Positions 1 to 8,856 of a stretch of DNA of 41,624 nucleotides are shown here, one piece after another. The position numbers were made by a program, and so were the translations under genes. Position 1 is the first letter of the stretch. Each line of letters opens with the position of its first letter. The notes under the pieces were generated by a model. It was not told the DNA's origin, did no database searches, and saw only the letters and a list, made by a program, of their open reading frames with translations. This stretch comes from Terriglobia bacterium. Lineage in GTDB: Bacteria > Acidobacteriota > Terriglobia > Acidiferrales > UBA7541. The stretch spans positions 1 to 41,624 of the forward strand of contig JAIQGD010000010.1 in assembly GCA_020072765.1 (NCBI GenBank). The letters run 5' to 3'.

Positions 1-2
1 AA

Positions 3-230
3 TACGACGGGCGGCGCCGCGCCATCCTGGCCTACGCCTCGCAGTTCCGCCCGCGCATCAAGGAGCGCGGCTCGAAGGTGGCCCTTCCGCTCGACGCGCT
101 CGAGCAGCGCATGAGCCTCCAGGCGCGCCACTACGGGCGCATGATCGGCGTGTTCTACGCCGAGGGATTCGTGGTGAAGGAGGTCGCCGCCGTCGAGGAC
201 GTGGTGGCCCTCCCGGTGCGCTCGATGTAA
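3..230 (+). CDS. bshB1: Bacillithiol biosynthesis deacetylase BshB1, C-terminal fragment
   Basis: The window opens inside this gene; about 75 C-terminal residues remain, ending at TAA 228-230. The tail has the layout of the PIG-L/LmbE deacetylase family in its BshB1 branch: an AILAYASQF-like helix, a long helix with LEARARHYG-like spacing (here LEQRMSLQARHYG), then IGVFYAEGF, where family members carry IGxxYAExF near the end. BshB1 removes the acetyl group from GlcNAc-malate during bacillithiol synthesis and uses zinc. The zinc-binding N-terminal motifs lie outside the window, so activity cannot be judged. A general PIG-L deacetylase is the alternative. Confidence 0.7.
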   Translation, partial: YDGRRRAILAYASQFRPRIKERGSKVALPLDALEQRMSLQARHYGRMIGVFYAEGFVVKEVAAVEDVVALPVRSM

Positions 231-254
231 ACCGCGAGAAGCCTCGCTTCAGAA

Positions 255-291
255 ACAAAAACGCCCTGGACGGAATCTCCGCCAGGGCGTT
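255..291 (-). terminator. Intrinsic terminator downstream of glnA
   Basis: A strong inverted repeat has arms AACGCCCTGG (260-269) and CCAGGGCGTT (282-291), extended inward by CGGA/TCCG. An A-rich run at 255-260 reads as a U-tract on the minus strand, so the hairpin ends glnA transcription, whose stop codon is 20 bases upstream. It lies between two convergent genes and may also stop bshB1 transcripts, though the plus-strand side has only a short T-run. Confidence 0.8.
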
Positions 292-311
292 CTTGCGTGA
301 TCGAACCAGCG

Positions 312-1742
312 TTAGAACTGGTTCCAGAGGTACTGGTTGTAGACCTCGTGGTGAAACTGCACTTCCGGAGCCTTCACAAACGTGCCCAGCAAACGAGCGC
401 AACGGTCGGCCGAGGCCTGCTTCAGGTCCGCGTAGCGGCCCTTCACGTCCTCGCCCAGCAGTGTCGTCGTCCACTTGGCCTTGCGGAAGTCTTCGATGGC
501 CGTGTAGATGTTGTCCGGCAGGTAGCGCTCCGCCTGCCGCAGGTTGGCGATCTTGGCCGTTTCGCCCTCGATCCCCGTCCGGAAGACGGTGTAGAGGGTC
601 AAGTACGGATTGGCGTCCGGAGCCACCGAGCGGACCTCGACGCGCATGCTCTTCTCGTTGCCGATGGGAATGCGAACCATCGAGCCGCGATCGACGGCGG
701 AAGCCTTCAGTTGGTTGGGCGCCTCGAAGTGCGGGTCCAGCCGCCGGTAGGCGTTGACGCTGGCATTCAGCGCCAGGCAGGTATCGTTGCCGTGCGTCAG
801 AATGCGGTCCACGAACTCCCAGCCCATGGCCGAGAGTTTTTCCTCGCCCTTGGGATCCCAGAACAGGTTCTTGCCGCCCTTGCTGATCGAGACGTTGGTG
901 TGCATGCCGCTGCCGTTGACGCCCACCACCGGCTTGGGCAAAAACGAGGCGGTGAAGCCGAGGCTGTTGGCCACTTGGCGGCAGATCAGCTTATACAGCT
1001 GGATCTGGTCCGCGGCCGCCACCACTTCGCCGTAACCGTAGTTAATCTCGAATTGCGACGGCGCCACTTCCGGATGATCCTTCTCGTTCTCAAATCCCAT
1101 GGAGCGCTGCACTTCGGCCACGGTGTCGATAAAGGTCCGCAGCGGATCGCCGGGCAGCGAATGATAATAGCCGCCGGTGTTGACGTACTCGAACTTCCCG
1201 GTTTCATGGTAGCGCCGTTCCGCGTCCTTACCGTTGAACAGGAACCCTTCGATTTCGTTGGCCGCGTTCAACGTGTACCCGTCCTTCTTGTGCAAGCCTT
1301 CGGCAAAACCCTTCAGGATGCCCCGAATGTCGGCGTTGTAAGGCGTCCCATCCTTGTCGATTACCTCGCCGAAGACCATCACCTTTCCGTTGCCGAAGAA
1401 ATCGGCCGGCCCCCAGTAAAACGCGGCCCAGTCCATCATCAAGCGCAGGTCGCTTTCGCGCTGCGCCGTGAAGCCCCGGATCGAAGAGCCGTCAAACGTG
1501 AGGTTGTCCCAGCTCTTGAGCAGGAACTTCTTGTCGTAATCGAGCATGTGCAGGCGGCCTTCCAGGTCGCTGAACAGCACGGTCACGGCCTTGATGCGCT
1601 TCTCGTCCGTCAAATACTTCAGGCGCTCTTCCCGAACGGTTTCCGCCGGGACGCGATTCTTCCGCTGTTCCTTGGCCTTCAGGTTCAGTTCTTCCAGTTC
1701 TCCGTACGACAGTGCTAGGAAATTGCGCAGTTCGTTGGACAT
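312..1742 (-). CDS. glnA: Glutamine synthetase, type I
   Basis: The enzyme makes glutamine from glutamate, ammonia and ATP, the main entry point of nitrogen. The 476-residue product has the beta-grasp segment with DGSSIRGF (84-91), the metal-site glutamates of NEIEGFLF (162-169), the EVAPSQFEINYGYGE block (225-239), the ATP-site loop KPVVGVNGSGMHTNVSI (270-286) and the arginine-bearing MRVEVRSVAPDANPY region (366-380). The C-terminus ends in EVYNQYLWNQF, the normal family ending. I see no clear adenylylation-site motif of the E. coli NLYDLP kind, so control is more likely by feedback or transcription. The ATG is preceded by AGGAG at a good distance. A terminator follows at 255-291. It stands alone as a transcription unit. 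Confidence 0.96.
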   Translation of the reverse strand: MSNELRNFLALSYGELEELNLKAKEQRKNRVPAETVREERLKYLTDEKRIKAVTVLFSDLEGRLHMLDYDKKFLLKSWDNLTFDGSSIRGFTAQRESDLRLMMDWAAFYWGPADFFGNGKVMVFGEVIDKDGTPYNADIRGILKGFAEGLHKKDGYTLNAANEIEGFLFNGKDAERRYHETGKFEYVNTGGYYHSLPGDPLRTFIDTVAEVQRSMGFENEKDHPEVAPSQFEINYGYGEVVAAADQIQLYKLICRQVANSLGFTASFLPKPVVGVNGSGMHTNVSISKGGKNLFWDPKGEEKLSAMGWEFVDRILTHGNDTCLALNASVNAYRRLDPHFEAPNQLKASAVDRGSMVRIPIGNEKSMRVEVRSVAPDANPYLTLYTVFRTGIEGETAKIANLRQAERYLPDNIYTAIEDFRKAKWTTTLLGEDVKGRYADLKQASADRCARLLGTFVKAPEVQFHHEVYNQYLWNQF

Positions 1743-2092
1743 GAATCTCCTTCAAATTGGGGTGAACCTCTATTGAAAACTATCTAATTCGGTGTGGCCG
1801 ATAGGCCCGGCTCCCACAAAAGGGTACCGCGCCGGTCTTTCAAGCGTCAAATCCAAAATGACGATGGGATGGATGGAAAAACCGATGGGGTCGAGCCCCT
1901 GCACGCCCCGCAAAAACGTTAATCCCTAAGTTAACATGGGCGCCCGGTCCCATCCGTCCCGAGGCCCCGGGCCCCCGCCTTGCCCCTATTTTCCTGCGCG
2001 ATCATCCGTGCGTTGGGCGCAACCCCCACAATATGCGGTGCGTCGCCCGTCACCGGATTTGTTACACTGGCGGCAGGAGCGCACTCATACCC
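1743..2092. other. Divergent intergenic region between glnA and an unknown gene
   Basis: These 350 bases must carry the leftward glnA promoter and the rightward promoter of the next gene. The glnA ribosome site (AAGGAG) lies at about 1748-1754 on the minus strand. At 1918-1935 there is an AT-rich inverted repeat, GTTAA and TTAAC separated by eight bases, which could be an operator. GGCC-gata-GGCC occurs at about 1796-1807. I could not pick a convincing -35/-10 pair or a sigma-54 element for glnA. Confidence 0.35.
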
Positions 2093-2725
2093 GTGAAGCT
2101 GTTTGGCCGCAAGCCGCAAGCCGAAAATGGCGCCCGTTCGGGACAACTGGACGGCCAGGACGATCCCGCCACGTTATCCCGCCGCCTGACGATGTCCCTG
2201 ACTCAGGCAGAGCGCCTCGCGGCCATGCTCGCCCGCAGCCGCGCCTCCCGCGTGGTCGAGGTGGCCGACCTGCTCGCCGGCATGTACCTGAGCGACTGGG
2301 ATCACCTCGCCGAATATTGGGAGGAGGATAGCCAGGAGAAAGTCGAGAACTTTCTGCGGCGTCTATGCCGCATCAGCCCCCCGCGATGGCATTCCTGGAT
2401 CGAGTTTTACGACCGCGAACGCCGCGAGGGAGCGCAGCGCCAGATCTGGCGCTTGCTGCAGCGGCTGAGAAAGCCCCCTGCCGGAAAGCGGGCCCTCAAG
2501 CCCTCCGCGGCGCTCTCCGCCGTGCTGACCCGGGCCGAACTGCTGGCGCCCCATCGTGATAAGGTCGGCGACCGCACCATCCCCATTCTGACCAACGAGT
2601 GCGTTCTTCTGTGCATCCTGCGCAGCGACAATTCCGAAATCAGCCGCAAGCTCGCCGAGACCGGCCTGGATTCCTTTAAGCTTGAACGCGAAGCGCTCTT
2701 CCCCCGCCACGAACCGCTGGTGTAG
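2093..2725 (+). CDS. Hypothetical protein, about 210 residues
   Basis: I do not recognise the family. The start chosen is GTG 2093 (protein begins VKLFGRK), preceded by AGGAG at 2075-2079, about 13 bases away; an internal ATG at 2191 (MSLTQAERL) is the alternative. The product is soluble, rich in Arg and Leu, with no signal peptide or membrane segment. It looks largely helical: a helix with RLAAMLARSR, a segment with WDHLAEYWEEDS, then an ERREGAQRQIWRLLQRLR helix. Codon positions are GC-biased like the neighbours, which supports a real gene. The stop codon lies three bases from a palindromic repeat element. It stands alone, divergent from glnA. Confidence 0.6.
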   Translation: MKLFGRKPQAENGARSGQLDGQDDPATLSRRLTMSLTQAERLAAMLARSRASRVVEVADLLAGMYLSDWDHLAEYWEEDSQEKVENFLRRLCRISPPRWHSWIEFYDRERREGAQRQIWRLLQRLRKPPAGKRALKPSAALSAVLTRAELLAPHRDKVGDRTIPILTNECVLLCILRSDNSEISRKLAETGLDSFKLEREALFPRHEPLV

Positions 2726-2727
2726 CA

Positions 2728-2897
2728 CCTTGTTGAAAAACCTTCCGAGCTTGTCATTCCGAGGAGCGGAGCGACGAGGAATCCCTCTTTTCCCTAGCCA
2801 TGGGCGACGAGAGATTCCTCGTTCCGCAACCCCATCCGGAACGCAAACCTCGCGCTTCGCTCGGAATCACAGGAACAAAAGCGTTCTTCAACAGGCC
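2728..2897. repeat. Palindromic, MITE-like intergenic element
   Basis: The ends are near-perfect inverted repeats: CCTTGTTGAAAAACC at the left (2728-2742) and the reverse complement of CCTGTTGAAGAACGC at the right (ending about 2895). Inside, GTCATTCCGAGGAGCGGAGC on the left is answered on the opposite strand by GTGATTCCGAGCGAAGCG. The whole can fold into a long hairpin of about 170 bases. There is no open frame that looks coding. It resembles the non-autonomous palindromic repeats with a TGTCATTCCGAG core seen in many bacterial genomes. Confidence 0.6.
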
Positions 2898-2972
2898 GTG
2901 AGAGACTGGCCCAACTGCAAGACACCTTCCGAACAATGGCGGCCGCTTCCCGTCGCACGCCTCACCCGTTCG

Positions 2973-4559
2973 TCAAATGATCATCTTGAAGCGAGGCCAG
3001 AGCACGGCGAGCGGCGCGCGCGGCTTGCGGCAGAGGTACACAGGAAGGCGCTGTTCGACCGGCATGGCGTGCGCACTGGCGATGGTGGCCACGCGCTGCA
3101 CATCCTCGAAATAGGTAATGAACTCGCTGGATCGCTCGCCGAACACGATCACGCACCCGCCCGAGTAACCCCGCGGCCCCCAGTCAAAATAGCTGTTGTG
3201 TCCACTCAGGGCTTTGGGAAGCCCCAGTGCCGGCCCGTAATAATCAATCGCTCCCGCTTCGCCGTAGTTGCCCGCTAGAATCGCGCAGTCCGCCCGCTCC
3301 GCCGCAGGCAGATCGTGGTACACGCCCGCCACCGTCGCGGCCATGTTTTCCCAACCGAACATGTCGGCGTAGAGCTGCGGAAGTTCGACTTGGACGGCGT
3401 CGCGTTCCGTCTTCGCCATGGTCGCATACGGCAGCGCCTGGGAATATTGGAGGAAAGCCTGCACCGGCAGAACCGGGACGCCGAACGGCAGCGCGGCCAG
3501 TCCTCCCACAGCCAACAGCGCAGGACACGCCGTTCTCAGCCATCGTCGGTCGCGCGATTGGGCCAGCGATTCCACCGCCGCTCCTCCCGCGGCCATCACC
3601 AGCGGATAGACGGGCAGCGCGTAGTACGATTTTCCGCTCAGAATCATGAAGGCGCCCAGCACGATCAGCCACGCCCAGCCCAAGAACTGGAAGCGCCTCC
3701 CTTCCCGGCGCACACAAAGCCAGATCACCCCGGCCAGCCACACGGGAAGCGCCAACGGCTGAAGGAACGCCACCTGGTCCGCGAGGAAGCGCAGCGGCGA
3801 AACCGGAAGATTCTTGTACAGCCGCGCATTGCGCACCACTTCAATCTGCGGCCAGCCGTGGCGCGCCTCCCACAGCAGGTTCGGAAGGAAAATCCCGAGC
3901 GCGATCGCCACGCCCAGCCAGATCCATTTCGAGCCCAGCATGCGCCCTTGGCCCGCGAGAATCAGCCCGGCGACCAGCGCAAAACCAAAAACCAGCATCG
4001 TGTGCTTGTTCTCCAGCCCCACGCCCGCGATGGCGCCAAACGCCAGCCACCACTTCGGGGAAGCTCCCTTCACAATCCGAACGGCAATCCAGGCGCACAC
4101 GAGCCAAAAAAGTGGTTCAAACGCGTTCATGGAAAGAAAGCTGTCGAAGGCCAGATAGGCCGGCGCAAGCAAAATTCCCGCGGCGGCGAGAAACTGCGCG
4201 AAGCGGCCCCCGCCGAGTTCGCGCGCCAGCACGCCCGTGAGAAACACGACTGCGGCGCCGGCCAGCGCCGGGAACAAGCGGATGGAGATCAGGGAATTGC
4301 CGAACAGATGCCGGGCCAGCCACGCCACCAGGGCGATGAGCGGAGGCTGATCCACGTAGCCCCAGGCCAGATGCTCGCCGCAGGCCAGGTAGTAGAGTTC
4401 GTCGCGAAAGAAGCCGTACTGGCGGATGCCCGCAAATTGCATGAGCAGCTTGGCCATGGCCAAGCCCACAAGAATACCCGTCGCGCTGGCGGCTTCCGCC
4501 CGCAGGAGAGCCGGCGCGACGGCCCGCTCGTTGCCTTCCGCCACTCGAATCTCGTTCAT
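2973..4559 (-). CDS. Integral membrane glycosyltransferase, GT39/ArnT-like (PMT_2 domain)
   Basis: The 528-residue protein has about ten hydrophobic helices and the first-loop signature of polyprenyl-phosphate-sugar dependent transferases: FRDELYYLACGEHLAWGYVDQPPL (51-74; DE at 53-54 is the usual catalytic pair, GYVDQPP the second motif). Such enzymes move a sugar from a lipid carrier to lipid A, protein or another lipid on the outer face of the inner membrane. A soluble C-terminal periplasmic portion follows about residue 380. The ATG at 4559 is taken; an in-frame GTG at 4574 would add five residues, and neither has a strong ribosome site. It follows the cyclophilin gene by about 50 bases, so it may be the last gene of the sdh transcript. 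The substrate is unknown. Confidence 0.8.
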   Translation of the reverse strand: MNEIRVAEGNERAVAPALLRAEAASATGILVGLAMAKLLMQFAGIRQYGFFRDELYYLACGEHLAWGYVDQPPLIALVAWLARHLFGNSLISIRLFPALAGAAVVFLTGVLARELGGGRFAQFLAAAGILLAPAYLAFDSFLSMNAFEPLFWLVCAWIAVRIVKGASPKWWLAFGAIAGVGLENKHTMLVFGFALVAGLILAGQGRMLGSKWIWLGVAIALGIFLPNLLWEARHGWPQIEVVRNARLYKNLPVSPLRFLADQVAFLQPLALPVWLAGVIWLCVRREGRRFQFLGWAWLIVLGAFMILSGKSYYALPVYPLVMAAGGAAVESLAQSRDRRWLRTACPALLAVGGLAALPFGVPVLPVQAFLQYSQALPYATMAKTERDAVQVELPQLYADMFGWENMAATVAGVYHDLPAAERADCAILAGNYGEAGAIDYYGPALGLPKALSGHNSYFDWGPRGYSGGCVIVFGERSSEFITYFEDVQRVATIASAHAMPVEQRLPVYLCRKPRAPLAVLWPRFKMII

Positions 4560-4610
4560 ACCGGTTGCACACACATGCCGAGGCTTCGTCGCGGCGATCT
4601 TGCGCCGGCG

Positions 4611-5318
4611 CTACGGCTTCGGCGCAGCGCTCCCGGCGGCGGGCGCAACAATCGTCGCCGACGTGATGCGGTCGAGATTCGGGAAACTCTTGTCCAGATA
4701 CGCTTTGCCCTGCATGGTGATGGCGCCCTGGTCCGGCTTCTCTCCGTAACCTTTATAAAGTTGCTTCACCACGTCCATCCCCGAGGTCACCGTGCCGAAC
4801 GGGGAGAAACCCTGGCTGTCGAGAAACGTGTTGTTGCCGAAGTTGATGAACAGCTGCGTGGTGCGCGTGTTGGGTCCCGCCGTGGCAAACGTCAGCGTGC
4901 CGGGACGATTGCTCTGCGTGACCTTGTCATCCTTGATTCGGGCGCCCTGCCACACGCGGGAAACCGCCGGGTCGGCGCTCAGCCCGAATTGCACGATAAA
5001 ATCCGGGACCACGCGGAAAAACGCCGCGTCGGTGAAGAAGCCGTGCTGCACCAGATTGTAGAACCGGTCCGCGCCGATCGGCGCCCACGCCCGCGTGACC
5101 TTCACCACGAAATCGCCCTTCGTGGTGCTGAACTTCACCTCATACACATCCGGGGCCGTCGCGTTCAGAGTTTCCGGGTGCAGCAAAGCAGGATCGGTCG
5201 TCATGTGGGTTGTCCTCGTCTCGGTCGGATGTGCTGCGGTTTGCGCCTGCCCCGCGCCTGCGGCGAGGGCCACGGCAAAATAAACACAAAGCGAAACTAA
5301 AGCAGCCAGAAGTTTCAT
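4611..5318 (-). CDS. Exported cyclophilin-type peptidyl-prolyl isomerase
   Basis: This is a 235-residue protein. Residues 1-26 form a signal peptide (hydrophobic run then AGAGQAQTA), so it acts in the periplasm, where cyclophilins speed proline isomerisation during folding. The cyclophilin core runs from about residue 60 to 220: VKFSTTKGDFVVKV, DRFYNLVQHGFFTDAAFFRVVPDFIVQFG, TQLFINFGNN and GFSPFGTVTSGMDVV match the conserved blocks, including the FFRVVPDFIVQ active-site segment. The tail is Ala/Pro-rich. It lies between sdhB and the glycosyltransferase on the same strand, 142 bases from sdhB. Confidence 0.92.
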   Translation of the reverse strand: MKLLAALVSLCVYFAVALAAGAGQAQTAAHPTETRTTHMTTDPALLHPETLNATAPDVYEVKFSTTKGDFVVKVTRAWAPIGADRFYNLVQHGFFTDAAFFRVVPDFIVQFGLSADPAVSRVWQGARIKDDKVTQSNRPGTLTFATAGPNTRTTQLFINFGNNTFLDSQGFSPFGTVTSGMDVVKQLYKGYGEKPDQGAITMQGKAYLDKSFPNLDRITSATIVAPAAGSAAPKP

Positions 5319-5460
5319 GCGATTGTTCCTCTCATCGATTCAGCGGCGGCTCCGCACGCTGTCGGTGCCGGAGCGTACGGCCGCCGAAAAGTTTCTCAAC
5401 ATCGGTCCCGGACTCGCCTTCCTGCAGCAGGGCCTCCGTGATGGGCGGAGGCGTAAGGCG

Positions 5461-6216
5461 TCAATCCCGGCCGTGAAACCAAGTCTTGATGGCGTGCCGC
5501 AGCACCTGGCCGTTGACGTCGGCCAGCGACTCGGTGAGCGGAATATTCTTGGGACACACCTTGACGCAGTTCTGCGCGTTGTCGCAGTCCGCGATCCCGC
5601 CGGGGCCCATCAGCGCGTCCAGGCGTTCGGCGGCGTGCATCGCGCCGGTGGGATGCATGTTGAACAGCCGCACCTGGCTGACGATGGCGGCGCCCACGAA
5701 CTGCGTGTCCTCGTTCACCTTGGGGCAAATCTCCAGGCAATTGCCGCAGGTAATGCAGCGCGACAGCGGATAGCCCGCCTCCTGCGTCGCCGGCGACATC
5801 CGCGGCCCTGGACCCAAATCGTACGAGCCGTCGATGGGAATCCACGCCTTGGTGCGCTTCAAATCCTGAAACATCTTCGAGCGGTCCACCACCAGATCGC
5901 GCACCAGCGGAAACTTCGTCAGCGGCTCGATGCGGATCGGCTTCTCCAGGTTATCGACCAGCGCCGAGCAGGCCTGCCGCGGCTGCCCGTTGATGATCAT
6001 GGCGCACGCGCCGCAGACTTCTTCCAGGCAATTGGCCTCGTAGCTCACCGGCGTCAATTCCCGGCCGTCGCGCGTGGTCGGCCTCTCGGCGATGTCCCGC
6101 AGGCACGTGATGACGTTCATGTGCGGGCGATGCCGCAGTTCGAACTCCTCCCAGCGCGCCGGCTCATCCGGACGCTGCTGGCGCTTGATGCGAACGATGA
6201 AGGTTTTTTCAGCCAT
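5461..6216 (-). CDS. sdhB: Succinate dehydrogenase/fumarate reductase iron-sulfur subunit
   Basis: This subunit carries electrons from the flavoprotein to quinone through three iron-sulfur clusters. In the 251-residue product the [2Fe-2S] cysteines are C63, C68, C71 and C83; the ferredoxin-like half has CITCGNCLEICPK (C154, C157, C160, C164) and C211, C217, C221 for the [4Fe-4S] and [3Fe-4S] clusters. The start is ATG 6216 (MAEKTFIVRI). The gene follows sdhA by 35 bases and is third in the sdhC-sdhA-sdhB order typical of the B-type (Bacillus/Wolinella-like) complexes. A longer upstream frame exists but lies inside sdhA. Confidence 0.96.
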   Translation of the reverse strand: MAEKTFIVRIKRQQRPDEPARWEEFELRHRPHMNVITCLRDIAERPTTRDGRELTPVSYEANCLEEVCGACAMIINGQPRQACSALVDNLEKPIRIEPLTKFPLVRDLVVDRSKMFQDLKRTKAWIPIDGSYDLGPGPRMSPATQEAGYPLSRCITCGNCLEICPKVNEDTQFVGAAIVSQVRLFNMHPTGAMHAAERLDALMGPGGIADCDNAQNCVKVCPKNIPLTESLADVNGQVLRHAIKTWFHGRD

Positions 6217-6251
6217 GTCTGATTCACCCAATGCCGGTGCTCGCCGGGCCG

Positions 6252-8036
6252 TCATTTCGCCGCGGTGTACTTGCGCTCCCGCAGCGGCAGCAGCGAAACG
6301 TCCACCGGCTCGTACGACAGCTCCACCTGGCCGTTGCGGTAACTCGCCTTGGTGGTCTTCAGCCAGTTCGCGTCGTCGCGGTTCGGGAACTCCGGCTTGT
6401 AGTGTGCGCCGCGTGTTTCGTTCCGCTCCAGCGCGCCCATCGTCACCACCCGCGCCAGCACCAGCATGTTGCCCAGTTCGCGCGTGAAGTTCAGCGTCTG
6501 GTTCGACCACTGCGTGCGATCCTGCAAATTGATCTTCTTGAAGCGCTCGCTCAGCTCATCCAATTTCGTCAGCGTCTTCTTCAGGTTCGCGTTGTACCGG
6601 ATCACGGTGACGTTCTCGGTCATCACGTCGCCCAGATCCCGCCAGATCGTCAGCGGATTCTCGGTTCCCTGCTGGTGCAGCAGGCCGTCGGTCGCGTCTT
6701 GCTGCCGGACCCGCTCGCGCTCAAACACGCTCGATGAAGAGCTCTCGTGGCCCTGCTCCAGATTTTCCGCGTAGCGCACCGCCGCCGGGCCGGCGATCCC
6801 CCCGGCGTAAATGCAGGACACCAGCGAGTTCGCGCCCAGGCGGTTGGCGCCGTGATACTGATATTCGCATTCCCCGGCCGCGTAGATGCCCGGGATGTTG
6901 GTGGCCTGGTCTTGGGTGTTCACCCAGAGTCCGCCCATCGTGTAGTGCATCGCCGGAAAGACCTTCATCGGCTCTTCGTGCGGGTCCACGCCCACGAATT
7001 TCTCGTAAATCTCCAAAATGCCTTCCAGCTTGCGCTCCAGCACGTCGCGCGCAATGTGCGAGACGTCGAGGTAAACCGCCGGGCCGTCCAGAAGGCCCAT
7101 CTTCATCTCGAATACCACTTTGTGAATCGCCCGGGTGGCCACGTCGCGCGGAACCAGATTGCCGTACTTCGGATACCACTCCTCGAGGAAATAGAATCGC
7201 TCGCCTTCCGGGATGTCCTTGCCGCGCCTGCTGTCGCCGGGTTGCTTGGGCACCCACACGCGCCCGCCCTCGCCGCGCGCCGACTCGCTCATCAGCCGGC
7301 ATTTGTCCTCGCCGGGGATGGCCGTCGGATGGACCTGGATGAATTCGCCGTTGGCGTAATAGGCTCCCTGCTGGAACAGCGCCGATTGCGCCGAGCCGGT
7401 GCACACCACTGAATTCGTCGAGCGGCCAAACACCGCCCCGATCCCTCCCGTGCAGAAAATCACGGCATCGGCCGGGAACGTGACGATCTCCATCGTCTTC
7501 AGATTCATCGCGCAGATCCCGCGCGCCACTCCCCCGTCGTCCAGCACTGCCGAGAGAAACGACCAGCCCTCGAATTTCTTGACTTTGTCTTCCGATTCAA
7601 ACCGCCGGACTTGCTCATCCAGCGCGTAGAGAAGCTGCTGGCCCGTGGTGGCCCCGGCAAAGGCCGTCCGATTGTAGAGCGTGCCTCCGAAGCGGCGGAA
7701 GTCCAGCAGGCCTTCCGGCGTGCGGTTGAACATCACCCCCATGCGGTCCAGCAGATCGATGATGGCCGGCGCAGCCTCGCACATGCCTTTCACCAGCGAC
7801 TGGTTGGCCAGAAAATCGCCGCCATAAATCGTGTCGTCGAAGTGCTTCCAGGTGGAATCGCCCTCGCCCTTGAGGTTCTTCGCGGCGTTGATGCCCCCCT
7901 GCGCGCAGACCGAATGGGAGCGCTTGACCGGAACAATCGAGAACAGATCGACGGGCACGCCCGCTTCGGCAACCGAGATGGTTGCCATCAGACCGGCCAG
8001 ACCGCCGCCAACAATGATGATCTTGGGTTGTCTCAT
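6252..8036 (-). CDS. sdhA: Succinate dehydrogenase/fumarate reductase flavoprotein subunit
   Basis: The 594-residue catalytic subunit oxidises succinate to fumarate. The N-terminal dinucleotide fold has GGGLAGLMATI (11-21). The histidine in HSVCAQGGINAA is the usual site of covalent FAD attachment. Further matches are HPTAIPG, SARGEGGRVW (catalytic Arg region), HYTMGGLWV and GECEYQYHGANRLGANSL. Its ATG overlaps the sdhC stop in an ATGA tetranucleotide (8033-8036), so the two are translationally coupled. The sequence does not by itself tell dehydrogenase from reductase direction; absence of other fumarate reductase genes and the acidobacterial setting favour a TCA-cycle role. Confidence 0.97.
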   Translation of the reverse strand: MRQPKIIIVGGGLAGLMATISVAEAGVPVDLFSIVPVKRSHSVCAQGGINAAKNLKGEGDSTWKHFDDTIYGGDFLANQSLVKGMCEAAPAIIDLLDRMGVMFNRTPEGLLDFRRFGGTLYNRTAFAGATTGQQLLYALDEQVRRFESEDKVKKFEGWSFLSAVLDDGGVARGICAMNLKTMEIVTFPADAVIFCTGGIGAVFGRSTNSVVCTGSAQSALFQQGAYYANGEFIQVHPTAIPGEDKCRLMSESARGEGGRVWVPKQPGDSRRGKDIPEGERFYFLEEWYPKYGNLVPRDVATRAIHKVVFEMKMGLLDGPAVYLDVSHIARDVLERKLEGILEIYEKFVGVDPHEEPMKVFPAMHYTMGGLWVNTQDQATNIPGIYAAGECEYQYHGANRLGANSLVSCIYAGGIAGPAAVRYAENLEQGHESSSSSVFERERVRQQDATDGLLHQQGTENPLTIWRDLGDVMTENVTVIRYNANLKKTLTKLDELSERFKKINLQDRTQWSNQTLNFTRELGNMLVLARVVTMGALERNETRGAHYKPEFPNRDDANWLKTTKASYRNGQVELSYEPVDVSLLPLRERKYTAAK

Positions 8037-8683
8037 GGAAGATAACTATCGAAGGGGGTCCAGTGAAACCGGAAACCCGCCAGAATCGCCAAGCCCGCGA
8101 CGGAGAAGGCAATGGCGGTCAGCGCGCCGAACCACCCGGCCGCGCGCTGCGACCGCGCCGTCACCGCCAGTCCCCATTTACACGCAAAGTTCCACAGCCC
8201 GTTGCCCAGGTGAAACGACGCGGCCAGCACCCCAACCGCATAGAGGGCGGCGAACCTCGCATCGGCCATGGTCTGCGCGATATCGGCATACGTGGTCTTG
8301 CCGTGAGAAAGAAACCGCACCGTCCACACGTGGTATCCGATGAACAGAAACGCCAGCACCCCGGTCCAACGCTGCAGGAGATACATCCAGTTCGCCATCC
8401 AGGGGTGCGAGGTGGCGTTTTGCTTCCCGCTCCACCAGATGCGGAGGCCATAGCAGGCATGAAACGCGATCGGCGCCCAAATCAACAGGATCTCGAGGGG
8501 CAGCCGCCACGGCACCGTCTCCAGCTTGCTCGCCACGTAGTTGTACTTCGCGGGACTAACCAGGGCGTAGCTGTTCTCGAAGAAATGCTCCGCCAGATAG
8601 GCGCCGATGGGGATCACGCCGCTCAAGGAATGCAGTTTGTCGAGGAGGAAACTCGTTCTGGAATCAGCCGCAGCCGACCGCAT
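8033..8683 (-). CDS. sdhC: Succinate dehydrogenase cytochrome b subunit (b558 type)
   Basis: This 216-residue protein has five predicted membrane helices, the size and layout of the single di-haem anchor of B-type succinate:quinone reductases, which explains the absence of sdhD. Histidines at helix positions are available as haem ligands: LHSLSG (near 18), FHACYGL, GYHVWTVRF and FHLGNGLWNF. It anchors SdhAB to the membrane and passes electrons to quinone. It is the first gene of the operon, with a strong promoter at 8725-8753, about 40 bases upstream of the start. Confidence 0.92.
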   Translation of the reverse strand: MRSAAADSRTSFLLDKLHSLSGVIPIGAYLAEHFFENSYALVSPAKYNYVASKLETVPWRLPLEILLIWAPIAFHACYGLRIWWSGKQNATSHPWMANWMYLLQRWTGVLAFLFIGYHVWTVRFLSHGKTTYADIAQTMADARFAALYAVGVLAASFHLGNGLWNFACKWGLAVTARSQRAAGWFGALTAIAFSVAGLAILAGFRFHWTPFDSYLP

Positions 8684-8724
8684 GCACGCTCCGGAAAATC
8701 TTCTCTCGTACTGAAAGCCTGCAC

Positions 8725-8753
8725 AGTATAAGCATCCGCGAAGAAGTTGGCAA
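8725..8753 (-). promoter_or_regulatory. sdhC: Sigma-70 type promoter of the sdhCAB operon
   Basis: On the minus strand the sequence reads TTGCCA (8753-8748), a 17-base spacer and TATACT (8730-8725). The -10 box is about 41 bases upstream of the sdhC start codon. Five of six positions match the consensus in both boxes, with ideal spacing. Confidence 0.7.
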
Positions 8754-8856
8754 GACGAGACAGCGGGTCGAAAATCAAACAGGACACATGCGGCAAGGAA
8801 GGCATACCCAGCGGGGCCAACTCAGGGTAAAGTATCTAGTTGGGTGAGCGCACAGG

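Noticed and set aside
297-1718. Long plus-strand open frame opposite glnA
   Set aside because: It is the antisense shadow of a conserved glutamine synthetase in high-GC DNA; the translation has no family resemblance.
3315-5300. 661-codon plus-strand frame opposite the glycosyltransferase and cyclophilin genes
   Set aside because: It spans two real minus-strand genes, is Arg/His/Gln-rich and has no recognisable domain.
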